A stretch of DNA of 64,000 bases from BAIKAL-G1 sp943370385. GTDB lineage: Bacteria; Cyanobacteriota; Cyanobacteriia; PCC-6307; Cyanobiaceae. The notes beneath the pieces are model-generated. The model made no database searches, was not told where the DNA came from, and was given only the letters and a program-made list of their open reading frames with translations. This document shows positions 46,242 through 55,312 of the stretch, one piece after another. A program made the position numbers and the translations under genes. The number at the start of each line of letters is the position of its first letter. Position 1 is the first letter of the stretch. The DNA is taken from contig CALRQT020000002.1 in the NCBI GenBank assembly GCA_943370385.1, positions 1-64,000 of the forward strand, in the 5' to 3' direction.

Positions 46242-46988
46242 CTAGTACGCACGGGCTTGGTCCTGGTCGTCGTTGCCCGAGGGCGGCACCGATTCGGGGC
46301 GCTGCCCGAAGCTTTTGCCGGCCCGGATCAGGGCGACGCCGCGGCTGGTGCCGAGCCGGCTGGCCCCCGCCTCCACCAGCTCCAGGGCCTGCTCCAGGCT
46401 GGCGATGCCCCCAGAGGCCTTGACCGCCGCCCGGCCCCGGGCCAGCTGGTGCAGCTGACTTACCTGGGCCACTGTGACGGCCGGCCCAAAACCGCTGCCG
46501 GTTTTGAGAAAGGCCACGCCCACATCGATCGCTGCAGCTACGGCCAGTTCCAGGGCGGCAGGCGTGAGCCGGCCTACCTCCAGGATCACCTTTACGGGCA
46601 GGCCCAGCTCCACGATCGGGGCGAGGTCGGCGCAGAAGCGGCTGGCATCGCCATCGGCCAGGGCGCCGAAGTCGGGCACCACATCGAGTTCGTCGGCGCC
46701 GGCGGCGGCGGCCCATTCCGCTTCGGCCCGCTTGATTTCCGCCGGAATCGCGCCAAAGGGAAAGCCCACCACGCTGATCAGGCGGGTGGGCTGGCTGGAG
46801 CCACTGCGGCCGCTTCCCCCCGTGCCCAGCCGCTCCCGGGCCAGGGGCAGCCAGCGGGAGGCCAGGCACACCCCGGCAAAGCCGAAATGGCGGGCCTCAT
46901 CGCAGCAGCGCAGCACGGCCTCGGATCCCTGGTGGGGATCGAGTAGGGCGTGGTCGATCAGGGGGGCGAGGTCGGGGAGGTCGCGCAA
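46242..46988 (-). CDS. deoC: deoxyribose-phosphate aldolase
   Basis: 248 aa. Cleaves 2-deoxyribose-5-phosphate to glyceraldehyde-3-phosphate and acetaldehyde. TIM barrel motifs: LIDHALLDPHQ, VCLASRWLP, ISVVGFPFGAIPAEIK, ELDVVPDFGALADGD, VKVILEVGRLTP, the Schiff-base Lys in VAFLKTGSGFGPAVTV, and VKASGGIASLEQAL. Standard length. 34 bases after hpf on the same strand. Confidence 0.94.
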   Translation of the reverse strand: MRDLPDLAPLIDHALLDPHQGSEAVLRCCDEARHFGFAGVCLASRWLPLARERLGTGGSGRSGSSQPTRLISVVGFPFGAIPAEIKRAEAEWAAAAGADELDVVPDFGALADGDASRFCADLAPIVELGLPVKVILEVGRLTPAALELAVAAAIDVGVAFLKTGSGFGPAVTVAQVSQLHQLARGRAAVKASGGIASLEQALELVEAGASRLGTSRGVALIRAGKSFGQRPESVPPSGNDDQDQARAY

Positions 46989-47022
46989 GCGGCTGGGGGG
47001 CCCGGGAGGGCGCGGCGGTCGA

Positions 47023-47613
47023 TCAGGATTCTCGCGGTTGAATCACCCCATAGCCGCCGTGGTTGCGCCGATACACCACCTGGATGGTGCCGTTTTGGGC
47101 ATCGCGGAACACGTAGAAATCGTGGTCGATCACATCGAGTTGGTGCATGGCGTCTTCCAGGGCCATCGCCGGCATGGCGAAATACTTGCGGCGCACGCCC
47201 CGGTTGGGCAGTTCGGCCGTTTTCCCCTCCAGGAACGACCCTTCAACCGGCGCATCCACGACCACGTCAGCGGTGTTGGCGGTCTGGCTGGCGTTGTGGC
47301 CAGGGCTGTGGTGGTGGTCGCTGTGGCGCTCCTTGTGGCGGCGCAGCTGGCGGCTCAATTTGCCGGCCACCAGATCGATGCTGGCGTAAAGGTTTTCGCT
47401 GCGTTCCTGGGCCCGGATCACGGTGCCGTTGGCAAACACCGTGACCTCGGCGGTTTGTTGGGGCACGCGCGGATTGCGGGCCACCGAGAGATGCACATCC
47501 GCCTCCTTCACCAGGCCATTGAAGTTGTTCAAGGCTCGGGACAACTTCTCTTCGGTGTAGTCCCGTATCGCCGGGGTGACGTCCAGATTGCGGCCGTGAA
47601 TCAGAAGCTTCAT
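47023..47613 (-). CDS. hpf: ribosome hibernation promoting factor, long form (LrtA type)
   Basis: 196 aa. N-terminal ribosome-binding domain (MKLLIHGRNLDVTPAIRDYT, EEKLSRALNNFNGLVKEADV) and a C-terminal dimerisation domain (VRRKYFAMPAMALEDAMHQL, DVIDHDFYVFRDAQNGTIQV, VYRRNHGGYGVIQP), joined by a His/Ser-rich linker. This is the long form that makes 100S ribosome dimers in dark or starved cells; the cyanobacterial gene is called lrtA, light-repressed transcript. Divergent from lipB with only 47 bases between. First gene of the hpf-deoC-recO-MFS-glycosyltransferase group. Confidence 0.95.
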   Translation of the reverse strand: MKLLIHGRNLDVTPAIRDYTEEKLSRALNNFNGLVKEADVHLSVARNPRVPQQTAEVTVFANGTVIRAQERSENLYASIDLVAGKLSRQLRRHKERHSDHHHSPGHNASQTANTADVVVDAPVEGSFLEGKTAELPNRGVRRKYFAMPAMALEDAMHQLDVIDHDFYVFRDAQNGTIQVVYRRNHGGYGVIQPRES

Positions 47614-47660
47614 CCCTGTGCCTCCGGGAGTTGGGGATGGTCCAACGCTAGGAACGGTTG

Positions 47661-48341
47661 GTGAGGGATCCCAAACTCGAAGGAATCTGTTTCCAAATGG
47701 CGGGCCCCGTGCACTTTGGCCGGGCCTGGGCCTGGCAGCAGCAGCTCCAGGGGCGGCTGCTGGCCGATCCGCTTGGGGCCGATGCCGTGCTGTTGCTCGA
47801 GCACGAACCCTGTTACACCCTGGGCCGCGGCGCCAGTGAAGCCTTCCTGCGCTTCAGCCCAGACCACCCGCCCGCACCCCTGTTTCGCATCGACCGGGGC
47901 GGCGAAGTCACCCACCACGCCCCGGGCCAACTGGTGCTCTACCCGGTGCTCAACCTGCAGCGCCATGGGGCCGACCTGCACCTCTATTTGCGCCAGCTCG
48001 AAGCGGTGGTGATCGACCTGCTGGCCGAACTCGGCCTGGAGGGCCAGCGCCAGGCGGGGCTGACCGGCGTTTGGCTGGAGGGCCGCAAGCTGGCGGCAAT
48101 CGGTGTGGGGGCCCGCCGCTGGATCAGCCAGCACGGCCTGGCCCTGAATGTGAACTGTGATCTGGCTGGATTTGGGCCGATCGTGCCCTGCGGCATCGCC
48201 GATCGCCCCGTGGGGCGGTTGGTGGATTGGTTGCCAGGCCTGAGCTGTGACGCGCTGGCGCCACGGTTGCTCCAGGCCTTCGCCAACCGCTTTGGCCTGC
48301 GGCTCCGTCCACCCAATGCCCCGGAGCGGCTTTTGGGGTGA
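47661..48341 (+). CDS. lipB: lipoyl (octanoyl) transferase
   Basis: 226 aa from a GTG at 47661 (VRDPKLEGICFQ); a TTG lies just before and an ATG at 47697 would cut into the first strand, so GTG is preferred. Moves octanoyl from ACP to lipoyl domains. Motifs: LLLEHEPCYTLGRGA, IDRGGEVTHHAPGQLVLYPV, the catalytic Lys in GRKLAAIGVGARRWISQHGL and catalytic Cys in FGPIVPCGIADRPVG. Confidence 0.93.
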   Translation: MRDPKLEGICFQMAGPVHFGRAWAWQQQLQGRLLADPLGADAVLLLEHEPCYTLGRGASEAFLRFSPDHPPAPLFRIDRGGEVTHHAPGQLVLYPVLNLQRHGADLHLYLRQLEAVVIDLLAELGLEGQRQAGLTGVWLEGRKLAAIGVGARRWISQHGLALNVNCDLAGFGPIVPCGIADRPVGRLVDWLPGLSCDALAPRLLQAFANRFGLRLRPPNAPERLLG

Positions 48342-48368
48342 TAGGCCTGGCTAACTCACTCTTTCGCC

Positions 48369-50351
48369 GTGACCGACTTGTCCGCCCTGGTGGATCCGAG
48401 GGGCCAGGCCGAAGTCCACTGGAGCGCCGACCGCGCCGATCGCCTGGCCCTGGCCCAGCGCGCCGACTGGAGTGGCCTTACCGCCCTGGAGCAGCTTTGG
48501 CCCCAGTTGGCGGATCGCCATGGCGAGGCCCTGGCCCTGGATGCCCCCCACGCCAAGCCCCCTGAGCAATGGAGCTTTCAGGCCCTCGACGGCGCCATCC
48601 TGCGGGCCGCTTCAGGCTTCGCTGCCCTGGGCGTGGTGGCGGGGGATGTGGTGGCCCTGTTTGCCGAAAACGGCCCCCGCTGGCTCCTGGCTGACCAGGG
48701 CCTGATGCGCGCCGGCGCCGCCGATGCCGTGCGCGGCAGTGGCGCGCCCCTGGCGGAACTCAGCTACATCCTGCGGGATTCCGGTGCCACTGGCCTGGTG
48801 GTGGAATCGGCGGCCCTGCTCCAGAGGCTCTCGCCCCAGCTCAGCGAGCTGGCGGGCCTGAAGTTTGTGGTGCTGCTGGAGGGGGCCAGTCCGGAGGCTG
48901 GGACCCTGGCGATCCCCTGCCTGGGCTGGGACGCCCTGATGGAGCTGGGGGCAAGCTCCCCGCTGCCGCCCCTGGCGCCCGGGGGCCCGGAGCGATTGGC
49001 CACCCTGCTTTACACCTCCGGCACCACGGGGGAACCCAAGGGCGTGCCCCTCAGCCACGCCAACCTCTTGCACCAACTCGCCACCTTTGGCGTCGCCGTG
49101 GCACCCAATCCCGGCGATCGGGTGTTGAGCGTGCTGCCGATCTGGCATGCCTACGAACGCACCGCCGAATACTTCCTGCTCGCCTGCGGCTGCCGCCAGA
49201 GCTACACCAGCCTCAAGCATTTCAAGGCCGACCTCCAGCGGGTGCGCCCCCACTACATGATCAGCGTGCCGCGCCTCTGGGAGGCCCTGCTGGCCGGCTT
49301 TGAGGATGCCCTTGCGGCCATGCCCCCGGCCCGGCGGCGCCTGCTGACGGCGGCCCTGGGCCTGAGCCGTTTCCATCGCAGGCACTGGCGCCAGGCCCAG
49401 GACCAGAGCCTGCTTCCCGAGCCACCCCTGGCCCGGTTGGCTGGCGGACTGCTGGCCCTGGCCAGCTGGCCGGGCCATCGCCTGGCCTCACGGTTGTTCT
49501 GGCCCAAGGTGCGCCAGCAGCTGGCCGGAGGCTGCCTGGGCACGGCCATCAGCGGCGGCGGCGCCCTGGCCCCCCATGTGGATGGCTTCTTTGAGGCGAT
49601 CGGCATCGAGCTGCTGGTGGGCTACGGCCTCACCGAAACCAGCCCGGTGCTCACCTGCCGCCGCCCCTGGTCCAACCGGCGCGGCAGCTCCGGCCGCCCC
49701 CTGCCTGGCACCGCCATCAAGGTGGTCGATGCGGAGCGGGGCACGACCCTGGGCTGGGGCCAGCGGGGGCGGGTGCTGGCAAAAGGTCCCCAGGTGATGG
49801 CCGGCTACTACCGCAAACCCGAGGCCACGGCCAAGGCGATCGATGCCGAGGGCTGGTTTGACACGGGCGACCTGGGCCACCTCCTTGCCGACGGCACCCT
49901 GGTGCTCACCGGCCGGGCCAAGGACACGATCGTGCTCAGCAGCGGCGAAAACATTGAGCCCGGTCCCCTGGAAGAGGAACTGGCGGCCTGTTCCCTCATC
50001 GAGCAGGTGATGGTGGTGGGCCAGGACCGCCGCAGCCTGGGGGCCCTGATCGTGCCCCGCCTGGAGGCCCTGGCGGCCTATGCCCAGGAGCAGGGTTTGG
50101 CGCCGCCGCAGGCGGGGGCTGGGGGGGAAGGGGCTACGGCTGAGGCCGCCCTGCTCAAGGCCCTCACCGGTCGCCTTAACCGGCGCCTGGCGGACCGCCC
50201 CGGGGCCCGGCCCGACGAACGGCTGGGGGGCGTGGCCCTGGTGGCGCCCTTCAGCATCGACAACGGCCTGCTGACCCAGACCCTCAAGCAACGGCGTGAT
50301 CGCATTGGCGAGCGCGATCGGGCCGCCATCGAGGCGATCTACGGGCGCTAA
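48369..50351 (+). CDS. aas: acyl-ACP synthetase / long-chain acyl-CoA ligase (ANL family)
   Basis: 660 aa from GTG (MTDLSALVDPRG). AMP-forming activation of fatty acids; in cyanobacteria this family member (slr1609 type) loads free fatty acids on ACP for recycling. Motifs: P-loop LLYTSGTTGEPKGVPLSHAN at about 213, then WHAYERTAEYFLLACG, GYGLTETSPVLTC, GWFDTGDLGHLLADGTLVLT, GRAKDTIVLSSGENIEPGPL. Whether ACP or CoA is the acceptor cannot be read from the sequence. It starts 28 bases after lipB. Confidence 0.87.
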   Translation: MTDLSALVDPRGQAEVHWSADRADRLALAQRADWSGLTALEQLWPQLADRHGEALALDAPHAKPPEQWSFQALDGAILRAASGFAALGVVAGDVVALFAENGPRWLLADQGLMRAGAADAVRGSGAPLAELSYILRDSGATGLVVESAALLQRLSPQLSELAGLKFVVLLEGASPEAGTLAIPCLGWDALMELGASSPLPPLAPGGPERLATLLYTSGTTGEPKGVPLSHANLLHQLATFGVAVAPNPGDRVLSVLPIWHAYERTAEYFLLACGCRQSYTSLKHFKADLQRVRPHYMISVPRLWEALLAGFEDALAAMPPARRRLLTAALGLSRFHRRHWRQAQDQSLLPEPPLARLAGGLLALASWPGHRLASRLFWPKVRQQLAGGCLGTAISGGGALAPHVDGFFEAIGIELLVGYGLTETSPVLTCRRPWSNRRGSSGRPLPGTAIKVVDAERGTTLGWGQRGRVLAKGPQVMAGYYRKPEATAKAIDAEGWFDTGDLGHLLADGTLVLTGRAKDTIVLSSGENIEPGPLEEELAACSLIEQVMVVGQDRRSLGALIVPRLEALAAYAQEQGLAPPQAGAGGEGATAEAALLKALTGRLNRRLADRPGARPDERLGGVALVAPFSIDNGLLTQTLKQRRDRIGERDRAAIEAIYGR

Positions 50352-50478
50352 GCCGAGTTTCAAGGCTGGAACTGCCTGGCTCCCTGGGCCTTGGGGGCTG
50401 GCGATGGTGGGGTGTGGCGATCCGGCCGTTGACCCCTGGTTTAAGGGCTGACAATTTGGACGCTGGATTTCCTTTCCC

Positions 50479-50919
50479 ATGGCTGACGGTTCCCTTTCGA
50501 TCAAGCGCTCGATCACGGTGCGGGCCGTGGTCACGCCCCGTTGGAAGGAGGATGCCGAGCGGGAATTGAGTGCCGCGATCGCCACCAGCGATGCCCAGCT
50601 AGCCCAGCTCGAGCAGGAAGGCCAGCAGGTGGTTGATGAGATCCGCCGCCAGAGCGCCAACCCCCTCGATCCCCGGGTCCAGGACCAGGTGGCCTCGGTG
50701 CAGCAGCAGGTGGCCGCCAAGCGGGCCGAACTGGAGGAGCAAAAGCGCACCCTGCTGGAGCAACAGCGCCAGGTGCGCGAACTGGAGATGGAGCAGATTG
50801 TTGAACAGGGCCAGCTAGAAAGTTTTACCGACATCCAGGTTGGCGACAACCTGGTGGAGAAGTTGCAGGTGGCGATTGTGGTGCGCGATGGCGTGGTCGA
50901 GGCGATTGAGGCGGCCTGA
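50479..50919 (+). CDS. YlqD family protein
   Basis: 146 aa. N-terminal beta segment (SLSIKRSITVRAVVTPRWKE), a long central coiled coil (about 25-110, heptads of Leu/Val with Glu/Gln/Arg), then a C-terminal small domain (FTDIQVGDNLVEKLQVAIVV, RDGVVEAIEAA) typical of YlqD. Function unknown. It is followed after 68 bases by an intrinsic terminator and marks the end of the core block before the accessory region. Confidence 0.85.
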   Translation: MADGSLSIKRSITVRAVVTPRWKEDAERELSAAIATSDAQLAQLEQEGQQVVDEIRRQSANPLDPRVQDQVASVQQQVAAKRAELEEQKRTLLEQQRQVRELEMEQIVEQGQLESFTDIQVGDNLVEKLQVAIVVRDGVVEAIEAA

Positions 50920-50987
50920 GCCTTGCCCTCAGGGTCAGGGCACTGCACTTCACTACCAACGCTTGGTCCGCAAACCAGTTTTTGTTG

Positions 50988-51021
50988 ATCGACCTGGGCT
51001 GATGCCTGGGTCGATTTTTTT
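50988..51021 (+). terminator. intrinsic terminator after the ylqD gene
   Basis: A 12-bp stem (ATCGACCTGGGC / GCCTGGGTCGAT, two G-T pairs) with a 4-nt TGAT loop runs into seven T (51015-51021). Confidence 0.85.
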
Positions 51022-51148
51022 GTGATTGTTTTTTAGAAAAGGCGATTGCCAGGGAGGTATGCCGTCCAGAGTTTGGGACGATTAGGGGGTTGTGATCGGA
51101 AATCGGATCTGGGAGTGATGGCCTTTGCTAAGGGGCTGCGTGGATAGT

Positions 51149-51496
51149 TCATCCTGCATAGCTATCGGCTTGTTTGTTTTTGACAGCGGTAACCATTCGA
51201 TTGGCACTGGGTACAACGGAGAAAGTGCTGTCTAGTTTTAGTTCGCGGGCAATCAGATCCCATCATTCAATTGAATAGCCAGTCTTGGCTCCATTTTTCT
51301 CAAAAGAGAAGGGTTCAATTTGGCGGGTTACGACATTGATCTGTTGGGCATGGGCGAGGCCGCAGCTGCCCACGCTGATCGAGAAACAAAAGGCAAGCGC
51401 CCAAGTCCTTGGGGTTGGCTTGACTCGGCGCCGTAAATCCGCGTGGCTGGCTAGGCGCTTCAGCTGTTGAATTAATTTTAAGGGTGAATTAAGCAC
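51149..51496 (-). pseudogene. broken periplasmic solute-binding protein gene (SBP_bac_3 / glutamate-receptor-like)
   Basis: From ATG at 51496 the frame gives a signal peptide (ALAFCFSISVGSCGLAHAQQ) and the start of a ligand-binding domain: INVVTRQIEPFSFEKNG, AKTGYSIE. A TGA at 51265-51263 interrupts it exactly where family members have Leu in 'GxSIDLW'. In the same frame the homology goes on: WDLIARELKLDSTFSVVPSA, NRMVTAVKNKQADSYAG, then a second stop at 51151-51149. So the gene has one nonsense codon and is also truncated to about 115 of the usual 250 or more residues. An intact relative would bind amino acids for an ABC transporter or form a GluR0-type channel. Confidence 0.75.
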
Positions 51497-52495
51497 AAAT
51501 TTCTTAGATGGTGGCAGAATTGCTGCGGATTTGCTGCCGCAACGCTGTTGTCTTGCCTGGGGCTCAATGGCCGAAGGGGCTTGCTTGGGGGCTCACCACC
51601 TTCTGGGTTTGATCGATCGATGGCCGATCTCTTTGGGGCCATGCTGTTGGTTGGTTTGGATGGCGCCTGCATGGGGTTGGCAATGGTCTGCCTTTATCCT
51701 TGGCTTAGACTGAGCCGCTGTCTGGTTTTGAAGTACGGGCTAGGGCATATGTTGCCCGGACCCAGTCTATATTGAACCGGTATGTTTAATGCTATGCCGT
51801 TGTGATTTAGGCGCTATTGGAGCATGCTTTTTGCTGCGGCCTTGTGGCCGACTGAAGGGATTGGCATTGATCAAGAATCCCTTTTGTAAGCCCTGTCGAT
51901 AGGGGTGGAGCCGAGCCGGAACTTTTTTCTAGGAGGGCAGCGTTGGGCGCCGTCTGGCAACTTGTTTCGCTATCTCGGCGATTGCGGCGGCGCTGGAATG
52001 CTTGTCCATTGCTGATCTTGAGGCCAGTCAAATGCTGCCCTGATTCAGCAGATTTGCAGCACTGACTGGCAGGAGGTTTGCCAGTCAATTCCTATGATTG
52101 TTTTGGGGATTCCTTTGCCTTGGCGGATTCGTTGGCTTGTTTGGAACGGATTTAACCGATGGATCTGCCTGGGATTGGTGCTAGCTACTGGATGCCAACG
52201 GGTTTGCCTGGTTCCCTGGCTCAAGTCAGCCGACGCCCAACCGGGATTAGCTGTGCTCCCCAGGGGAGAGCCAGGCAGCGTAGCGTCCTAACTAGCCCCT
52301 ACCAAGGGAGCCACGTCAGCACGGCCTGGAAGGACGATGGGTTGTGCCTGCAGCTGGATGGATTGAGCTTGGCTGGATCTCGATGGCTGGACCAACCGGG
52401 GCCCTTGCTCCCCCTGGGTATGCGGATTAGGGACCTTGACTTGCCCTTGCGGGCGTCTAACCCTGGCCTGGCTCGAGACCTTCTGCCTCGGTTGG
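51497..52495. other. long gap with no supported gene
   Basis: About 1 kb between the broken solute-binding-protein gene and the GGDEF gene. Frames of 60-115 codons are present on both strands, but none shows a known family, signal peptide or convincing start. Base composition is more AT-rich than the preceding core genes. It could be decayed remnants; nothing specific can be named. Confidence 0.45.
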
Positions 52496-52525
52496 ATGGC
52501 TAGCGGTTCGATGGCTAGCGGTTCG
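52496..52525. repeat. 15-bp tandem duplication across a start codon
   Basis: ATGGCTAGCGGTTCG occurs twice in direct succession (52496-52510, 52511-52525) at the start of the GGDEF gene, giving two equivalent in-frame ATG codons and the peptide MASGSMASGS. Confidence 0.9.
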
Positions 52526-55021
52526 GCGATCGATAGCCAGGGAAGTCCTGCCATCCTGGAATGCCTGCCCCATTGGCTTGAGCCTCTGGCAGGCCTTGGT
52601 TGTTGGACGATTGAGCCTGCCTCTGGAGCAACGCTGATGGCAGCAGCGATCCATTGCTCTCGCCATGCCCTGCGTCTCCTCGGCCAGGAAGCCAGGCCCC
52701 CTGCCACGGTTGCTGATCTCATCGCCCTTTGCCATGGGGATGACCAGCAAACCTTGAGGGGGCTGCTGCAACGTTTAGTGATCAGCGACCTGGGCAGGAG
52801 GGGGGCCTGTTGCTGTCGTTTGGGAGAGGTCTCCCCCAGCCGCTCGATCCGTTTGGATGTAGAGCTCCTGGGCGGAGCCGAGGGCCCCTTGCTCGTTGGC
52901 ACCGTGCGTGATGGCTATGGCGCCGCGGCTGGCTTGGTTGAGGCCCCTTGCCAATCGCAGCAGCCCGATGCGGTGGCCTTAGCCGCCAACGTTGGCAGCT
53001 GGGATTGGGACATTGCCTCCAATCAACTCGTCTGGGATTCCGTCATGGTCCGCCTGTATGGGTGGTGTCCCGAGCAGTGGGCTGGGACCTATCAGGCTTG
53101 GATTGGGGCCATCCATGGGCAGGATCGGGACCGAGTCGATGCGGAGATTCAGGCGGCCCTGCGGGGCGAGAGCCAGTTCGCCTCCCGTTTTCATGTGGTC
53201 TGGCCCGATGGTTCCCTGCACCAGCTTCTGGCCCTCTCCCATACCAGTGGTGATCCCCAGGGCCGCCCAATGCGCATGCTCGGAGTAACGATCGACCTCA
53301 CCGACCAGTTGGCCCAGGAGCAGGCCCTATCCCAGGCCAGGTTTGAACGCCAGAGCAGCCAGGCGGAGCAGGTGGAGGATCTAGCCCTGTTTCGCCAGTC
53401 GATGCGTTCTGCACCTGTGGGCATGGCCCTTTGTGATCCGCAACGGCAGCTTTTGTTGCAAGTTAATCCTTCCCTTTGTCAGTTTTTTGCGCGCAAGGAA
53501 GCTGAGTTGCTGGCGAGTAGTTGGCACGATCTAACCCATCCAGATGACCTTAACTCTGATCAGGCCCTTGCAAGCCAGCTGCTTTCGGGACAACTTAATT
53601 CCTACCGGATCCGCAAGCGATTCCTGCGGCCGAATGGATCAATTGTCTGGGGAGACCTCTCGGTGGCAGCCATGCGTCACCCCGATGGCAGGCCAAATCT
53701 GATCCTCAACCAGATTATTGATATTAGTGAAATGGTGCATGCTCAAGCTCAGTTGAAGGAGCAACAACTGCAGCTTCGTTCCACCCTTGATTCGCTCCTG
53801 GATCCCCATGTCCTACTTGATGTGGTGCGCGATCACGCCGGAGTGGTTCGCGATTTTCGATTTGCCGATGCCAATGAGACGGCCCTGCATGTCTTGCAGG
53901 CAACCAAAGAGAAATTGCTGGGATCATCCTTTTTAACCATTCTGCCCGGAATTAATCATTCGCCCTTGATGACCCTGTTGCTGCAGGCTGTAGCCAGTGG
54001 TGATTATCTTGTTCTCGATGATGTAGAGGATCCTACGGGCGTCCTTGGGCCTGGGAATGGGTTCATAGAGTTACGGGCTATCCGCGTCAATGGCGTGCTT
54101 AGTTTGACCTGGCGTGATGTTACCGAGCGACATCAGATGATGCAGCGGATAGCAGCTTCTGAGCAGCAGCATCGTTTGTTAACTGAGAATGCTTCCGATG
54201 TGGTGATGTTGGTGCGTCAAGGGATCATTGAATGGATTTCACCGTCCCTAAACCGGATGCTGGGCTGGAGCCCAGGTCGCTGGGTCGGCCATCCCTTTGA
54301 GCAGTTTGTCCATCAAGAGGATCTTGGCCTTGCCAAGCAATGCTGCCGGGAGGAGCACCATGGTGGCTCCAGGGTGACCCGCCTGCGGTTGCGTGACTCC
54401 CTTGGTCAACACCATTGGGTGGAAGCCCATTCCAGCGCAATCTTTAGCGAAGCGGGCCTGCCAGATGGCATCGTGGCTTCCTTTCGCACCGTTGATCAGG
54501 AGGTGGCGAGTGAGCAAGAACTGGAGCGTCGCGCCCGCTTTGACGACCTCACCGGTTTGGTCAATCGCTCCGAAATGTTGGAACGATTTCGCATCCTCCT
54601 CACCTCGCGACCCCGCAGGGTGCCGATGGCTATCCTTTTTATCGACATTGATCAGTTCAAGCATATCAATGATACCTATGGCCATGCAGGTGGCGATTGT
54701 GTGCTTAAAACTATGGCGCAGCGGATCCATCAAACGATTCGTAAGCGCGATTGGGCCGCCCGTATTGGTGGTGATGAGATGTTGGTCGTTCTCTATGGCT
54801 TAAATGAATTAGGTCAGGCCATGGCAATTGGTGAAAAACTACGACTCGCAGCCCACCTACCTATTGATTTTGCCGCGCAACAAATTACGGTGAGTATTAG
54901 CGTGGGTGTCACCTTGGCAACCTCGGCTGAATCTGTTGACGCAATTATTGCACGCGCCGATAAAGCTATGTATTTGGCAAAACAGCAAGGGCGAGATCAG
55001 GTCATGGCCATACCAGCCTAG
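52496..55021 (+). CDS. multi-PAS diguanylate cyclase (GGDEF) protein
   Basis: 841 aa from the first of two tandem ATGs (MASGSMASGSAID). No membrane segment, so a cytoplasmic sensor. PAS-like modules: about 165-285 (NVGSWDWDIASNQLVWDSVM), 305-430 (MRSAPVGMALCDPQRQLLLQ), 430-550, and 560-680 (LLTENASDVVMLVRQGIIEW). GGDEF domain from about 690: ARFDDLTGLVNRSEMLERFR, ILFIDIDQFKHINDTYGHAG, RIGGDEMLVVLYG. The signature is GGDEM, not GGDEF. An RKRD inhibitory-site motif lies five residues before it, which favours an active or once-active enzyme. It stands alone in the accessory region. Confidence 0.88.
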   Translation: MASGSMASGSAIDSQGSPAILECLPHWLEPLAGLGCWTIEPASGATLMAAAIHCSRHALRLLGQEARPPATVADLIALCHGDDQQTLRGLLQRLVISDLGRRGACCCRLGEVSPSRSIRLDVELLGGAEGPLLVGTVRDGYGAAAGLVEAPCQSQQPDAVALAANVGSWDWDIASNQLVWDSVMVRLYGWCPEQWAGTYQAWIGAIHGQDRDRVDAEIQAALRGESQFASRFHVVWPDGSLHQLLALSHTSGDPQGRPMRMLGVTIDLTDQLAQEQALSQARFERQSSQAEQVEDLALFRQSMRSAPVGMALCDPQRQLLLQVNPSLCQFFARKEAELLASSWHDLTHPDDLNSDQALASQLLSGQLNSYRIRKRFLRPNGSIVWGDLSVAAMRHPDGRPNLILNQIIDISEMVHAQAQLKEQQLQLRSTLDSLLDPHVLLDVVRDHAGVVRDFRFADANETALHVLQATKEKLLGSSFLTILPGINHSPLMTLLLQAVASGDYLVLDDVEDPTGVLGPGNGFIELRAIRVNGVLSLTWRDVTERHQMMQRIAASEQQHRLLTENASDVVMLVRQGIIEWISPSLNRMLGWSPGRWVGHPFEQFVHQEDLGLAKQCCREEHHGGSRVTRLRLRDSLGQHHWVEAHSSAIFSEAGLPDGIVASFRTVDQEVASEQELERRARFDDLTGLVNRSEMLERFRILLTSRPRRVPMAILFIDIDQFKHINDTYGHAGGDCVLKTMAQRIHQTIRKRDWAARIGGDEMLVVLYGLNELGQAMAIGEKLRLAAHLPIDFAAQQITVSISVGVTLATSAESVDAIIARADKAMYLAKQQGRDQVMAIPA

Positions 55022-55312
55022 TCCAACGAAAGCTATGACTGGATAGTGCTGTTCAATCCTGCTAGGGCTTGTGCCTTTCTTGGCTGAGTTGGGATAGCGC
55101 AGGGAAAGATCGATCCGCTGTTGCTTTTTGTCGTCATTTTATGGCTGTTGATCAATGATGATCCGTCCATTTCTAATGCTTTAATGCGTGTTAGATGGAG
55201 TGCAGATTTGAACGATTTTGTTTATTGGCTTTGGTGTCTATTTTGACCCTTATAGGTAGACCAATGGATGGCTTTAGAGCGCTATGGATTGCGCCGATCC
55301 ATCCTCCTGTGC
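55022..55312. other. gap with no supported gene
   Basis: About 290 bases after the GGDEF gene, AT-rich. A 75-codon frame (55195-55422, plus strand) overlaps the small regulator on the other strand and shows no family features. No terminator hairpin stands out. Confidence 0.4.

Noticed and set aside
51263..51496. A genuine 77-aa secreted peptide, or selenocysteine reading of the TGA
   Set aside because: Homology to binding proteins continues in frame past the TGA and then stops again, so decay fits better. I see no selenocysteine insertion element, and cyanobacteria are not known to use it.
52288..52902. 204-codon minus-strand frame over the start of the GGDEF gene
   Set aside because: Gln/Ser/Arg-rich antisense of the PAS gene, no motifs.
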